Assembly: GCA_028751875.1 (NCBI GenBank)
Contig: CM054140.1
Span: 17,128,814 to 17,192,813 of the forward strand
DNA length: 64,000 nucleotides
Reading direction: 5' to 3'
From: Rapana venosa
Lineage: Eukaryota > Mollusca > Gastropoda > Neogastropoda > Muricidae
The position numbers were made by a program, and so were the translations under genes. The notes beneath the pieces were generated by a model. That model did not search any database. It was not told the DNA's origin and saw only the letters and a program-made list of their open reading frames with translations. Positions 11,001 through 24,800 of this stretch are shown piece after piece. Numbering within the stretch: the first letter of the stretch is position 1; each line of letters begins with the position of its first letter.

Positions 11001-12207
11001 GGCAAGCAACAGCGCATTGTGGTTATACTTTCACTCTGTAGGGGGAAAAAGTGAACAAAAAGTTTGGTTCTTTTTCAAATCAAAATCAATAAATCAAAAG
11101 ATGAGTGCTAGTTAAAATTCACACCTGTCATTAAAATTCACACGTGTCATAAGTATGCATATGCAAGCTGCCTACAACTCCCCCCCTCCCCACCCCCCAA
11201 CCTCTTTCTCTCTCGCTCACACATGCGCATGCACGCACGCGCACACATACACACACACACACAAACATATCAAACTCAATTTTCACAAAGCTGTTGCATT
11301 AATGAATTGATCTACATCTCTTGTTTTCCAGATTTTTATTTTCTGAGGGAGAATGTTTGTTCATCTTTATTTGTCTCAAAATAAAAACTATAATTCCAAA
11401 TGGGCCAGTTTATATAATGCACATGGGGCCTTTCCTTCCATAATAAACACATGCACATAAAAGTGCACACAAATATACATGCATGCATACTTAAGCCTGC
11501 AAACACATTCATGCTTGCACGCACGCGTGCACACACACACATGCACACACAGGCATGCACACACAATCTCACACACACACAAGCACGCATGCGCATGCAC
11601 ACACAATCTCACACACACATACACACTGACACAGTATACATATTCTTTGTTCAAAAACACCATGAATTTTAAAAAAAACACACACACAAAACAGTGGCTG
11701 ATATTGACAGTCACTGCAAATGCATCAGTTAAATACTTTTCTTTTATACATAATTATAAGTAGACAGAGCAGCCTATCAGGCAGACGATTTTTGTAGTAA
11801 AAATAATCTGATGATTGAAATCTGTTCAAAGATCACGCATAGAAGAAGACAGAAACACTTTCTAACCCACCTTTCCTTCCCTTTATACAAAATCACCATC
11901 ATCATCTTCATCATTATCATCATCGTCATCATCATCAAAGTCATCCTCGTGTTCATTTTCAACATCACCAGCGGTTTATGACAATAATATGATATCACAT
12001 TCTGACAATGAGCAAAAATAATTAGACCATATTTAAAGCGTGAATTTTAGAAAAATAGTTTCAAAATATTTTCAAATGAGTATGTACCGTACCAAAAGCA
12101 TGAATAAGGCATACTGAAAATCTTCAAGGATGTGCGACATTGTACAGATGTAAATAAGTCTTTGTAAAACAAAATATTGAGAAGCAAGCAAAATGATGGG
12201 AAAATAT

Positions 12208-12279
<72 letters not shown>

Positions 12280-12766
12280 CCACTTCTAAACACACACATG
12301 CACACACACACACACACACATTTCAAAACTCTCATGGCATCATTGTGGCATGATTAGTCTATTTTGTTATACTTTCTCATTACAGAATTTACTACCTTTT
12401 CAAATATATACCCATGTGTGTGTGTGTGTGTGTGTGTACACGTGCATGTGTGTGTTTTGTAAGTATGGGCATGTTATCATGTAAGCCTACATACTTTTGT
12501 TCAGTTCACAAGTTCTGAGGACTTTACTTCAAAAGGTTGTTTCTCCTCACCATTTTTATCAAAACCACAGTTGTTTTTTTTTAAATTAGAACTAGCACCC
12601 CGAAGTAACCTCTCTCTCTCACACACACAACACACAAACACACACACTTTCATATCCATATTGACCAGACTCATGCACCAATGAGTGCAAAATGCATCAT
12701 GCACATTATAGTGCACACACACTCACACACACACATACATGCAGGCACACCCAAGAAATCACAAAC

Positions 12767-12812
<46 letters not shown>

Positions 12813-12900
12813 CAAAAGAAATCACAAGCATGAAAATAACCTCACTCAACCCTTCTTTCAGTTTCACTCGATCTCATAAATAGCATACACAATAACAAAC
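9661..12900. repeat. Microsatellite-rich intergenic DNA
   Basis: Main tracts are (CT)n 10062-10093, (GA)n 10158-10226, (CT)n 10627-10684, (CA)n 10693-10729, (CA)n 10969-10999, mixed CA/TGCA 11220-11260 and 11460-11630, an ATC run 11888-11940, (CT)n 12211-12275, (CA)n 12300-12320, (GT)n 12416-12438 and (CA)n 12772-12805. Nothing between them looks coding. Confidence 0.85.
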
Positions 12901-14870
12901 CCATTTGTTGCCATGTCACAATCGAAATAAAAACACAAGCCTCCTTCTCCACCCTTCACTGTCTTCAACACCACAATTCCCGGCTTGATATGCTCTTTAA
13001 TGCCACACAACACAAGTCATGTCATCATCTTTTGTACACCACTACTTTCTCTGCTTGGTTTGTTTAGGCAAACAAACAAAAATCTATTTTCAATTCCCAC
13101 ATGCTATTGTTAACAACCCACAAAGGACAGCTAGTAAACGTTACTATAAAAACGACTAGTTTCAACCAAATCGATTGAGATTGTCTATACAATGAAAATC
13201 TCGAACGATGGCCCACTAATGGATTTACAAGAGATCTCCCAAACACATACTTTTTTTTTAAAAAGAAACTACTTTCTACCGTTTTTTATTTCAATTATTA
13301 CTAGTCCCGCTAAGGATTAAAAGATAAGTCAACACTACCACCATCCCTCATTTTTACATCATGCCCCCATTTCATTTTACAGCGAAGACAGTGATGTCAC
13401 TATTTTGTGACAATGTCAAAAAAAAACCTCATATGGAGAATTCTCTTTTTGTTTTGTTTGTTAATTCTGTGCTACATTGTAGCACTGATTCCACACAGTA
13501 AAATCCATCCTGTTGACTTTGTCAAGTCAGAAATGTTCCTCTCACTGGTTGCCTAGAACACTCTGCTCCAGGTTTTTAATGTCTGTTATTGACTTCTCTT
13601 TTTATTCATGATTTGATGATAAACATAAAAGAAACTTTGTCTTAAGTGTAGACTCGGGGAAAAAAAAAAAAAGAGAAAAAAAAGGGGGGAGGGGGGAGGG
13701 GGGGGGAAGTGAAGACTCAGGTCTATATTTTTTTATATGATAACTATTTTTTGGCTGTGGGAAAAAACAAAAAACAAATGACACGTGACATATTTCATGA
13801 AAATGGGACAAATAAAACATTAAAGCTTTCAATGAACATGAATCTTACCAAAAAAAATCAATAAATAAGATACACCACCATCCCACCCCCCCTCCAAAAA
13901 AAAAAAATTTTACAAAGAAAAACAAACAAACAACAAACAAATTAACCACTAAAAATAAGTTTCAAAAAATTAAATTTTACTCGTACACTTAAAATTACAC
14001 CCCTTCCCCCAAAATTAAATGGTGAGGGACAACAATGATCACATACGCCAAAATCTTACCTTTGGGTGAATCTCAGATTTCTAGCTGAAGAACAAAAAAA
14101 ATATATATATTTATATTTTTTTTAAATGAACCAGGCCAGACCAGGAGATCAAGATCTGCTTTCTGATGTCGACTGAGCACTCAAGACAATGCCAGACTGA
14201 ATGAAGGACACGACACTTGTTCCCACTTTACACTTCAGCCAGAATGAACAGCAAGTTGTGATGACAGCTCTATTTTTTTTTTTCTTCTTTTTCTTTTTTT
14301 TTTTTTTTTTTTTTTTTTGGGGGGGGGGGGGGTTTCTCGCCCAAAAAAAAAATTGAGATCATATTGCTGTTTGAAGGCATTCTCACATATTCCTTTTTTT
14401 TTCTCTCCCCCTTTAGTGAAGTTTCTTTCTTCCTCTCCATATTTTCTTCTTCATAATGTCAAAATTAAGGGGGGGTGGGGGGGAGAACGGTTTAAGGCCA
14501 CTTAAAGTAAAGATAAGTGGGGATCTGGCGGGTGCCGGGGGGGAGGGGGGGGGGGGGTCTAAGTATTCCTTATTATTATTGTTAAAAATTGTGACTTGAT
14601 TTGCTACAGAAAAAGATCTTCTGTAAAAAACATACATTACTTGTGTATTCTTTTTTGGTCAGTGACACTGCTAACAAACTGTGACTTACCTGGTTACAGT
14701 AACAGAAAAAGATCTTGTGTAAACAAATATACATCGCTTGTGGTTTGGTTTTTTTACCAGAGATACTGCTTGCCACACTTCTGTGCACAGCTATTTTTTT
14801 TCTTTTTACAAACTTTTTACTTCCTCTTCTTTCGATTCATTGTTTTTAAACAAGTCATTATCGGACACTA
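12901..14870. other. AT-rich intergenic DNA without recognised features
   Basis: I see no gene or mobile element. Homopolymer runs occur at 13660-13710 (A then G) and 14270-14340 (T then G). A diverged tandem duplication of about 100 bp at roughly 14588-14780 shares ACAGAAAAAGATCTT and a TACTTGTG-type block. Confidence 0.5.
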
Positions 14871-15225
14871 CAGCCAAGTGGTTAAGACTGACTGCAATCC
14901 CATGGGCCCATAAAGTTGTGGGTTTGAATCTTGACAGTGTCTGGTGAATCAAAAGTTGACATTTTTACTATCTCCCAGGTCAACTGCCAGTGCAGACCTG
15001 CCAGTGCCACAATTCCCTTTGTGTACATTTGCAGAAAATCAAATACGCATGTTAAAGCGCCATGAATTCATGTCAGGGCGGTGAGTTACAGAAACACGAA
15101 CATACCCAGCATACATTTCTTAAGTCAGAATGCAGCTACCTTCATGGTGGGCAAAAAACAGTCGCATACGCAAAATCTCAACATTGGTAAACCTCCAAGC
15201 TCTAACCAAGGAATGGAGGAAAAAA
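14870..15225 (+). repeat. Full-length tRNA-derived SINE, head C
   Basis: The head has an A-box-like CCAAGTGGTTAAGACTG and a B-box-like GTGGGTTTGAATCT. The body contains CAGTGCAGACCTGCCAGTGC, and the tail AGTCAGAATGCAGCTACCTT followed by ATGCAAAATCT-like and AGCTCTAACCAAGGAA blocks. Related copies are at 43501-43760, 48911-49310 and 62640-62930. Confidence 0.75.
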
Positions 15226-15424
15226 CAACAACAAAGCATAAAAAAACAAAAAAAGAACCAAAGTCCAACAACAAAGCATAACAAAACAAAAAAACAAAAA
15301 AAGAACCAAAGTCATCAAAAGCATCAGAGCTACATTCTTTACTACTGTCATGCTACAAGATATATGAAACTATGAAAAGGAATTTTTCACAAATTACACT
15401 TCTCTATAGGGGAGGGTGTGTGTG

Positions 15425-15471
<47 letters not shown>

Positions 15472-15990
15472 GTATATCTTTGTCCACACGTGCATGTGAT
15501 TGTGTTCATGCATGCACATTAAAGCGCACGTACATACATGCATGCTGATGGCTGCGTGTGAATGAGCATACACCCATAAACACAAGTACTCATATCCTAG
15601 AGGCTAAATCCAACAACTCAATCCATGCAGAAAAATCTCAGATGTACAACACCACAAAAAAATATCACCTCTGCCAGCGATGGAACATTTTACATCAACA
15701 ACAAAGAAAGAAAAAGCCGTTAAGATTTCTTTGCATATATATATAAACAAGGTATCTTTGTTCTGTCTCTTTTCCAGTACAAAATTAGCATGGTAATTAT
15801 GTAATGTATGCTATCCTCGAAGTCAAAGTGCGGCTACCTAAATGGTGGGTAAATGGCTGTGTACAGAAAATGTCACCACCGGTGAACTTAGCTGAGGAAC
15901 AACAAACAAACAAATAAACAAATGTAGGCTAAATGAATAGCTTCAGCTTTTAAAATAAAAATTTGAAAACACAAAATCTCTAAAAATCAC
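15226..15990. repeat. (TGTC)n tract and a SINE tail fragment
   Basis: A tandem CAAAAAGAACC-containing A-rich duplication lies at 15240-15320. A (TGTC)n tract covers about 15423-15468. A SINE tail fragment at 15808-15904 (GTCAAAGTGCGGCTACCTAA, then TGAGGAAC) is on the plus strand. No gene. Confidence 0.65.
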
Positions 15991-16390
15991 AAGCCTTTGC
16001 TGAAAAGCTTAAGTTGGGTGGGATGGGGGAGGGGTGGGGGGGGGCTTCTTTTTGCTCTTTGTTGTTGTTGTTGGGGTTTTTTTGTTATCTGGTGTGGGGG
16101 TTTGGGTTTGGGTTTTTTCGGGGTTTTTTTTTTTTTTTGGGGGGGGGGGGTTAAAGGGTTTTTGAGTTTGCTTGTTTGTTTTTTGTTGGTTGTTTGGGGT
16201 TGGTTTGGTTTGGTTTTTTGTTGTTTTTGGGGGTTGGTTTTTTTTGTTGGTTTTTTTTTTGGGGGGGGGAGGGGGGTACTTTCTCAGGGACTTTTGATTT
16301 CTTTCAGAAATTTTTCTTTCAGGTTGTCTTTGTTTTGCTTCTTTTTTTTCTTTTTTTTAAGAGAGGGGTGGGGGTGGACATTTTGTTCAC
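15991..16390. repeat. G/T-rich low-complexity block
   Basis: Runs of G and T with T- and G-homopolymers, similar to 9263-9660 and 1268-1415. The open frames are compositional. Confidence 0.8.
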
Positions 16391-19300
16391 TGCACACTTG
16401 TTTTTTTTTAAAGTTATGATATATTTTTTAATAATATATGTTGATAAATATTAGCACCAAGCTTAAACATGTTACTAGTGGCTGAGGTTGCACCGAAAAA
16501 TTTTTATCACATTTTTGGCTTAACACTTTACTTCAAAATCATACTGTACCTGAGGGAAGGGAGGAGCCTAACACTTAAACAACAAACAATCACTTTGCTT
16601 TTAAACGGGTTTGTTTTTTTAAACCCAATAATATAAGAAAGAAAAAAATCTTTGAAAAAAGAAGCTAAACAGTTAAATGTATGGTCACCTACACTTAAAA
16701 TAAATGACTGCGAAAAATGACAGCAATATAAGCTAAAAAAAATCCACAACAAAAAGAAATGCAAATGTTCATGATTACAACAAATGACAGCATACATTCA
16801 TACAACCGGTCTTTCAACAACAAGCCACATCAAAGCAAAGGCAAACATTCAGAGGACGAAAGAAAAACTAACATTCACAACTGGCGTTGCCACATTTTTA
16901 AAATCAAATCAAAAGAAATATTCACTACGAAAAATAAAGAAATATTCATATCACTGACATAAACCAAAATAATAGCAAAAAGGCAAATATATGACATAAA
17001 GAAAACAAATGTTTATATGACTGACAAACAAATGCAATTATTTCTCTTTTAAAAATTTATTTTTTTTAAAGAGAAGCTAAAGTTCACACCTATAAGGGGA
17101 TAAGAAAGTAAGAGAAAAAAAAGGATATGCTTACCTCTTACTGGCCATCAAGGCTGTGATATTTTTTATTTCATATTTTCTCAAATATCTTCAAGAAAAA
17201 GAAAAAAAACTACTACAGAAGATTATGCTCATCATTTACGCTTACAATGTAAAATGAAACTTTCACGCAAGGGAAACACTATAAAAAAAAATTTCAAAAT
17301 AAAAACATATGATCATGTTCTGAACATTTTTGGGTTGTTTTTGTTCGGTTTTTTGTTTTTTTTCAAAAAGAGTAACAACAACAAAAATTTAAGTAAATTA
17401 TTGCATATCATTAAAGAGCTTTTACAGTTTGTAAAACAAACATATATAGAAAGACAGAAAAAAAAATTCTCAATCAAAATCAGCCCAAAATTCCAATATT
17501 AGTGCTAAATTTGGAGAGAGTAGATCTAAGCAAGATCATGATATTACATCTCACCAGGAGAGACATGTCAATTCTAAGAAAGATGAGAGAGTGGGTGACT
17601 TCAGAGTGCCAGACCTGGCTATTTTCAGTTTTTGAGCCTTGCCCCTGATTAAGAATGAAGCTTATTAGTCTCGTATGTTTCTACTTGGACCCTCAAAGTC
17701 AGGCACCTAATAGCAAAACTGCCAGTGAGGCCAAACTGCACTGCCTAAATGTTCACTGCCGTAACTACTTGTGCAACTGCCTGAATGGGGGGATCCTTCA
17801 TTCGGGCAAAGATCGTGTCGCTCACCTTTTGACCTCTCTGTGGATTTCAGCGTGCCGATCGCTATCTTCTGCTTAAAATCTCAACGTTTAAACATTTTCA
17901 AGATTTATTCGGAGGTAGGGTATAGCTGCTGTTCTGTTTGAATGGGAGAGGAATGTGTTAGTTGTGTGAATAAATGCTACACAATACCACCACACCAAAC
18001 GATAAGCGAAGAATGAATGCAATGGAAGTATATTGAAATGCAATACAAGGTGTTTTAAGGGGTTGATGTATGTCAAGTCAAAAATACTTGAACCATCCCA
18101 TGAAGGTCAGTTACAAAATATGATTTACTGACAGGCACACAAACTGGTAGGAATCATATGGTTAAGAGAACTTACTGCTCGCTTTTGCGGCATCCAAAAA
18201 ACACGATCTTCACCCAGTTGACGCATCATTGTAACCATGTTGATCAAAAATGGGTGACAAAAAGTTCTGCGCTGAATGAGGAGTAAGCCATCTGAAGATA
18301 GTCTATATGAGAATTTTTTTAACTCTGATGTAAAAATAAATCAACTGGGTCAAAACACAACTGCAGGCATAAGTCTTCCAAGCTTGGCTGAGAAAAACAC
18401 AAATTTAATAATCCTTTCACTGGCATAAAATCTAAATGTCCATCCACCATGCGCTTTTTTCTTCAATATAATCCTGAAGAATGTTGAAAGCCATAACAAT
18501 GCTTGATAAAAAATATACATTCTTCCCAATTCCAATAATTATACCTGGCCATACTTCTCCCCAAAAAATGTTTTTAATGGTTTAAAATGCTTTATAACCA
18601 TAACACTCCATGCACACTGATTTCATGAAATGTGTAACACTTTCCTTCATAAAGGACGAATAAACATGAACCAAAATACATAAAGCTTCATCATACAATC
18701 CACATTCTACAATAAAGAATTAAACATCACACACCTTGAAAGGTGTACCTGTAAGTATTTTGAAATCAGCAGGCTAATATTAAGGCTAGTGTGCACTTCC
18801 CAAAAGAGATGCCATTAAAGAAAATACGACAAAATCCAACAACAAAATAGTACTGTGCAGTGTGGTCATCGTTCTCATTATCAGTCTACTACTCCACCTC
18901 AAGAGTCTTCAGGAAAAACTGAAAATCTAATCACAAAAAAAACAAAAACTTCAGGACTTGGAACCCATAAGTCATCCACACTGGGGAAATGATTTCTAAG
19001 CTCGTTTTATTGCTTCTGGATAACAAACTTAATATTCTTTTGATGAAAATTTCATCTTCAGCTTAAATCCTGCATTACAAAGTCAGTAGCACAACCAACA
19101 TTAACAGCAAGAGATATGGGTTTTTATGTTGTCTTTTTTTTTCCTTTTTTTTTCTAAATTCAAAGTTGGATAACGAAGACATCATTTGAAGCAGTTAACT
19201 CATGTAATGCTTTTGGCTTCCTTCTTATGTTCCTTTGGAAGGACATTTGTCATTCTGCCCATTTTGGGCTGTGAGTCATTTCACATCAGTTTGTATGACT

Positions 19301-21348
19301 TTTTTCATCATTACATCAGCAACATCATAAGTGTTTTGGTTTGTTTTCATAAGATACAGCGCTATATAAATTCCATGTATACTACTATGACTATCAGCAT
19401 CATCATCATCACTATCAGCATCATGATTACCACCGGCATTATCGTCAGTGTCAGTGGAATCGTCTGCGATGCACTTACTAACAAGCGCTCTCCAGCCATT
19501 CTGTTTCTTAAGCCAGACACTGCAGTTGCTTTCAGGTAAGGCCTATCCCTAAGTCAATATCCAGTTCAAAGGACCATATAATTATTTTGTGGGCAACCTT
19601 TTTTCTTCCTTCCCTACAGTTTCTAAGTGAAGGCTTGCGAAGTGACGCTAGATGCAGGTAGGCTATATGGAACATGCAGCTAACCCATCCCCAGCATATT
19701 TGGAGAATTTCTTCTCCTACAGGTTACTTTCTTACGTGAGATTTAAAAATGCTGATTCAGACTGGCTAGCAATAAAAGTTTAAAGTAAACTGAAGTCATT
19801 TGTCTGACAGCCAAGAAAATGGAAACTAAGTCTACGCAAAAATCCATCGGAGTCAAGTAAAATGAAGTGAAGAAATAAGTGAATATCAACAAAAAGTCTC
19901 TGAAAACACAATTTTGAACTCCTGTTAAATTGTACAAACACACAGCCAAGATTAATCAAGCCAGATGAAATTCAAGTTTTCTTCAGCATGCTGTCTCCAA
20001 GAGAGTAGCTGTCTAATGCTGGATGGAAGCATATGGAGAGAGTGACTAATCCATCTCATCCTCTCAAGGGCATTTCTTCATCTGCAGACTGCTATTTTTT
20101 GTGCTGCCACGATTCTTCAATGCTGATTTGGTCAGGCCAGCAACAAATCTCAAGTGTTCAAAGTAATCAACACAACAAACCGGGACAAAAACAAGCAGAA
20201 GCGGAAATTTTTCTTAAATCTGGTAAATTACAGATGGCGGTACTATACGTCAAGCTATATCAAATTCAGGTTTCAGTCTCTATCCAATCAATTTGTCAAA
20301 TTGGGGACGCAAAAATGAATCAAACGGTGTCAATTCAAAAGTCTAAATGCAATCGTTATCCACAGAATTTGCCAGCTTCTTCTACATATATATGAAAACA
20401 TGGCTAAGGAGTTACAGCGGACAGCAGAGATCAAACGTACCTGTTTGATCTCAACCTGCTCTAAGTGACTTACACGCCGCTAAAACGAAGTAAGAAACAA
20501 GCATACATGTTCATCATAATAAAAGCAATAATGACAATGATAAAGAAGAGTTCAAAGGCCCCAAAAAAGCGAAAAATACAATTCCTCGCTACTAAAACAT
20601 CTCGAAATTCATCCATCTTTATGGGCTGAAGATCTCACACACTGATGTGTCAATGGTCCTCCACAGACACCCTCGACCACATTTTCCAGTCGCATTCCAT
20701 ATACGACACATCACAACAACAACCATGGCCCTTAACAAAAAGGAGGGAGGGGGAAGGAACGGCACCAGGGAGACAAGTTGCTGGGACTAGCGACATGGCT
20801 CGGGCCGATGACAGACTTTGCCCAAAGCGCTGGACTGACTGACTGACTATCCACGTGACATGGAACGGAACAGAGAAGAAGTTTGTAAGTCAAAACTACT
20901 CTTCTCCATGGAAAGTCAGAACTTGGGAGATTTTTTTATGGATTTAGTTGATGCTTTTTTTCTTTCAAACTGCCTATTCTAAATCTAACTCACTTCAAAG
21001 GAACGTAGTGCTAAATTACAGGGGGAAACAGTGTGACAAATTCAAACAAAACAGACTTTTTAAAAAATGAGAAAACACACACACACACACAAAACTCCAA
21101 ACAAACCACAAAAAGGGGGTAGGAGGGTTAAACATGCCATCCCAAAAAATACACTTCCTGAGCCAAAAAAAAAAAAGATCAAGAAGACTGCCTCTCAACT
21201 GATAAAATTTCATCTCAATCCACTACATTGTTCCCGCTCAGTCTTTCATCCGAACCCACACTGAATGGGGAGGGAGGGGGGCAGAGCTGAAGATATTTCA
21301 GCCGTAGTATGCACACACACACACACACACACACATGCATGCATGTGC

Positions 21349-21380
<32 letters not shown>

Positions 21381-21658
21381 CAAAAGAGGATAGAGGCATC
21401 GACCAATCGCTCGCTCAATGCAGACCAAGTGAGGGACGATGATGTGACCACCATGACTACTATCTTCCACACAACGCCATGCTGAAAATGGTAGGTGAGA
21501 GAAATAACCAAGAAAGATCAAACAGACAGTAGTGTGACACCTTTGCCCTTCCCCCCATTCTGTCATCCAAACATACACACACTCACAAAGGAGGAGAGGG
21601 GCACTGGGAAGACGGGAGGGGCGGGGGAGGTGGGAGAGGGGGAAGGTAAAGGCGGAGG
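16391..21658 (-). other. Region downstream of the transporter; possible 3' UTR, no other gene seen
   Basis: AT-rich, mostly single-copy-looking DNA. The first canonical minus-strand AATAAA after the transporter stop that I found is at 19011-19006, so a 3' UTR of about 2.6 kb is possible but unproven. A dispersed repeat tail (AGCGCTATATAAATTCCATG, then an ATC run) is at 19357-19430. (CA)n tracts lie at 21077-21092, 21310-21334 and 21350-21376. Confidence 0.4.
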
Positions 21659-21814
21659 TCACAAGACCTGACTGGCAGCGCTCTGGCTCTGGTAGATGAT
21701 GGCTCCCACAAAGTTGACGCCCGCCGCGATGACGAAGACGGGTAACCAACGGCCATGAGACTGGGTCACCAATTCTGCCGTCAACGGTCCGCACGTGATA
21801 CCTGGAATCGTGGC
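21659..21814 (-). CDS. Transporter exon 8 (residues 363-413 and stop)
   Basis: The acceptor GTGCAG|GCCACG opens with ATIPGITCGPLTAELV. Then come HGRWLPVFVIAAGVNFVGAI (helix 12) and a short tail YQSQSAASQVL before TGA. Confidence 0.9.
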   Translation of the reverse strand, partial: ATIPGITCGPLTAELVTQSHGRWLPVFVIAAGVNFVGAIIYQSQSAASQVL

Positions 21815-24800
21815 CTGCACAAGAGAAAGTTGTATGATTTATATATGCACACACACTCACACACACACAATATTAGCATGAACAAAAATGCAGCAATTAT
21901 TTTTTTTTATATAAACATATGAACAACCGCATCATAAAAAGAGCAATGAACTTCGTAGTGGATGGAAAGAGACCAAAGGGAAGACCTAGCAAGACCTGGG
22001 CTGCCTATATTGCAGATGATCTTAGAGAAAGGGGCATAAATAAGGAGGAAGCTCAAGACAGAGAGAGATGGAGAAGGCTCATCAATGTCAAACCTCCCCT
22101 GGGAGAAACATGACAAAAAAGGAAGAAGAATACAACCAATAATAAAACACAGCAATTATTGTGTAAGATATGCTATCCAAGTCCTAGGAATGAGAGGCGT
22201 CATTTTCTTGTTTTGGTGAAGTTGTGTCACACTCTTGTTTTAGAAATAACTTCTCGCTAATTTGCTCTTTTTCTCTCACCCCCTTCCCCCCTCCCTGTAC
22301 CCTTTTTTTCTCTCTTGTTCCCTCATTCTCTCATTCCCCCCCCCACTTTTTTTTTTCTGTGATAAATTTTGTTGCAAGATTTATCATGACATTTATTTAT
22401 CAAAAATATTGTTTTGAATGAGTTTCAGATTGTGCGTGCTTATGAAGAAGAGGCTTTTTTGTTATTTTGTTGTCCAAGTTCCCTGAAGAATTTTTTCTAC
22501 CCCAATAGTTTGATGTAAGAAAAAAAACAGTATTTCTGTTCATTTCATTACACTCAGGAAACAACAGTTGGTTCATTTTTTTGTTCTGATTCACTAATTC
22601 CTCTCTCTCTCTCTTCTCTCTCTCTCTTCTCTCTCTCTCTCTCTCTTTTCTTTCTTTCTTTCTTTCTTTCTTTTTTTTTTCTTTTTCTTTTGTGAACTGA
22701 TCAGCAACCCCCTTCATGTATAGGCCAACGGCCTTTTATTAATAAATTCTTTCAGAGTTTAGAGTTCTCTCTCTTACACTCTCTCTCCTCTCTCACTCTC
22801 TTCTCTCTCTTACTCACTCGCTCTCACTCTCTCTCTCTCTCAAATCAAAAATATGAAACATAAAATACTACTACAAACAAACAAAAAACAACAACAGAAA
22901 AACCACTTACAAGTGTATTGGATATGGCGAAAGTGATTCCGGCATAACTGGGAGCGATTTCAGCATGGTTACTGAGGTGACCAGAGGAATTGCAGGCACT
23001 CAGACCCAAGGACAAGGACACAAAACTGCAGACAAAAACAAAGTATTTGGGGGGATTACAGCATCATTTGACTTTTTTTTCCAAGGACACAAAACTGCAG
23101 ACAAAAACAAAGTATTTGGGGGGATTACAGCATCATTTGACTTTTTTTTCCAAAGAACCCAAGGACACAAAACTGCAGACAAAAACAAAGTATTTGGGGG
23201 GATTACAGCATCATTTGACTTTTTTTTCCCAAGAACCCAAGGACACAAAACTGCAGACAAAAACACAGTATTTGGGGGGATTAAAGCATCATTTGACTTT
23301 TTTTCCCAAGGACACAAAACTGCAGACAAAAACACAGTATTTGGGGGGATTAAAGCATCATTTGACTTTTTTTCCCAAGGACACAAAACTGCAGACAAAA
23401 ACACAGTATTTGGGGGGATTAAAGCATCATTTGACTTTTTTTCCAAGTACACAAAAACTGCAGACAAAAACAAAGTATTTGGCGGGATTAAAGCATCATT
23501 TGACTTTTTTTTCCCAAGGACGCAAAACTGCAGACAAAAACACAGTATTTGGGGGGATTACAGCATCATTTGACTTTTTTTCCCAAGGACACAAAACTGC
23601 AGACAAAAACAAAGTATATTTGGGGGGATTAAAGCATCATTTGACTTTTTTTCCCAAGAACCAGGGGACACAAAATGCAGACAAAAACAAAGTTTTGGGG
23701 GGAATAAAGATCATTGAACTTTTTTTCCAAGGACAATAACTGAGGATAAAAATATTTATTTTGCGAGATTACAGCATCATTTGACTTTTTTTTTCCAAAG
23801 AACCAAGGACATGAAAACTGCAGACAAAAACAAGTATTTGGGGGGATTAAAGCATCATTTGACTTTTTTTCCAAAAACTAAGGACCAAAACGCAGCAAAA
23901 GAAAGTATTTTGGCGGGATTAGAGCATATTGACTTTTTTTTCCAAACCCAAGGACAAAAATTGAGACAAAAAAGTATTTTGGGGATTTTTAAAGGCATCA
24001 TTTGACTTATTTTCCCAAAGAAACCTAAGGAGCAAAAACTGAACTTTCCAAAAACAAAGTATTTGGGGGGATTAGAGCATCATTTGACTTTTTTCAAGGA
24101 CACAAAACTGCAGACAAAAACAATGTATTTGGGGGGATTAAAGCATCATTTGACTTTTTTTTCCAAGAACCCAAGGACACAAAACTGCAGACAAAAACAA
24201 AGTATTTTGGGGGATTAAAGCATCATTTGACTTTTTTTTCCAAGAACCCAAGGACACAAAACTGCAGACAAAAAGAAAGTATTTGGGGGGATTACAGCAT
24301 CATTTGACTTTTTTTTCCAAGAACCCAAGGACACAAAACTGCAGACAAAAAGAAAGTATTTTGGGGGGATTACAGCATCATTTGACTTTTTTTTCCCCAT
24401 TCCTCAGCTCCAGCTTCAAGGTTTACCAATGGTCAGATTTTTGCATATATGCGACCGTTTTTTGCCCACCTTTAATTAAGATAGCTGCATTCTGACTTCA
24501 GGGAAAGATAAAATTCAAATGTGGTGATGCACAAACATGTGACACTACACAAGACCACACTAAGTAATCTTAGCACAAGCACACAACAGCAACGACATTG
24601 TACACCACCAACGGCAGTTGGTTTCGCTTATCTATTGTGCAATCAGCGAACAGTCTTCAAAATGTAAGGCTACGTGCACCACCAAAACATACTCCAGTAC
24701 AATCCAGCACACACAGTATTAACAACAAGCACATGCATTACAACATAAGAGTCATTGTGGCACTGCACGGCATTTTTCAGGCAGTGTGGCTTGGGCAAGT

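Noticed and set aside
22965..23739. Long open frames on both strands through the splice-site array (200-250 codons)
   Set aside because: They translate the tandem unit (TADKNTVFGGI, LSAVLCPWEKK) and are not in frame with exon 7. The unit is explained by acceptor duplication.
23010..24400. CRISPR-like array
   Set aside because: Whole units repeat without unique spacers, and the setting is an intron of an animal gene.
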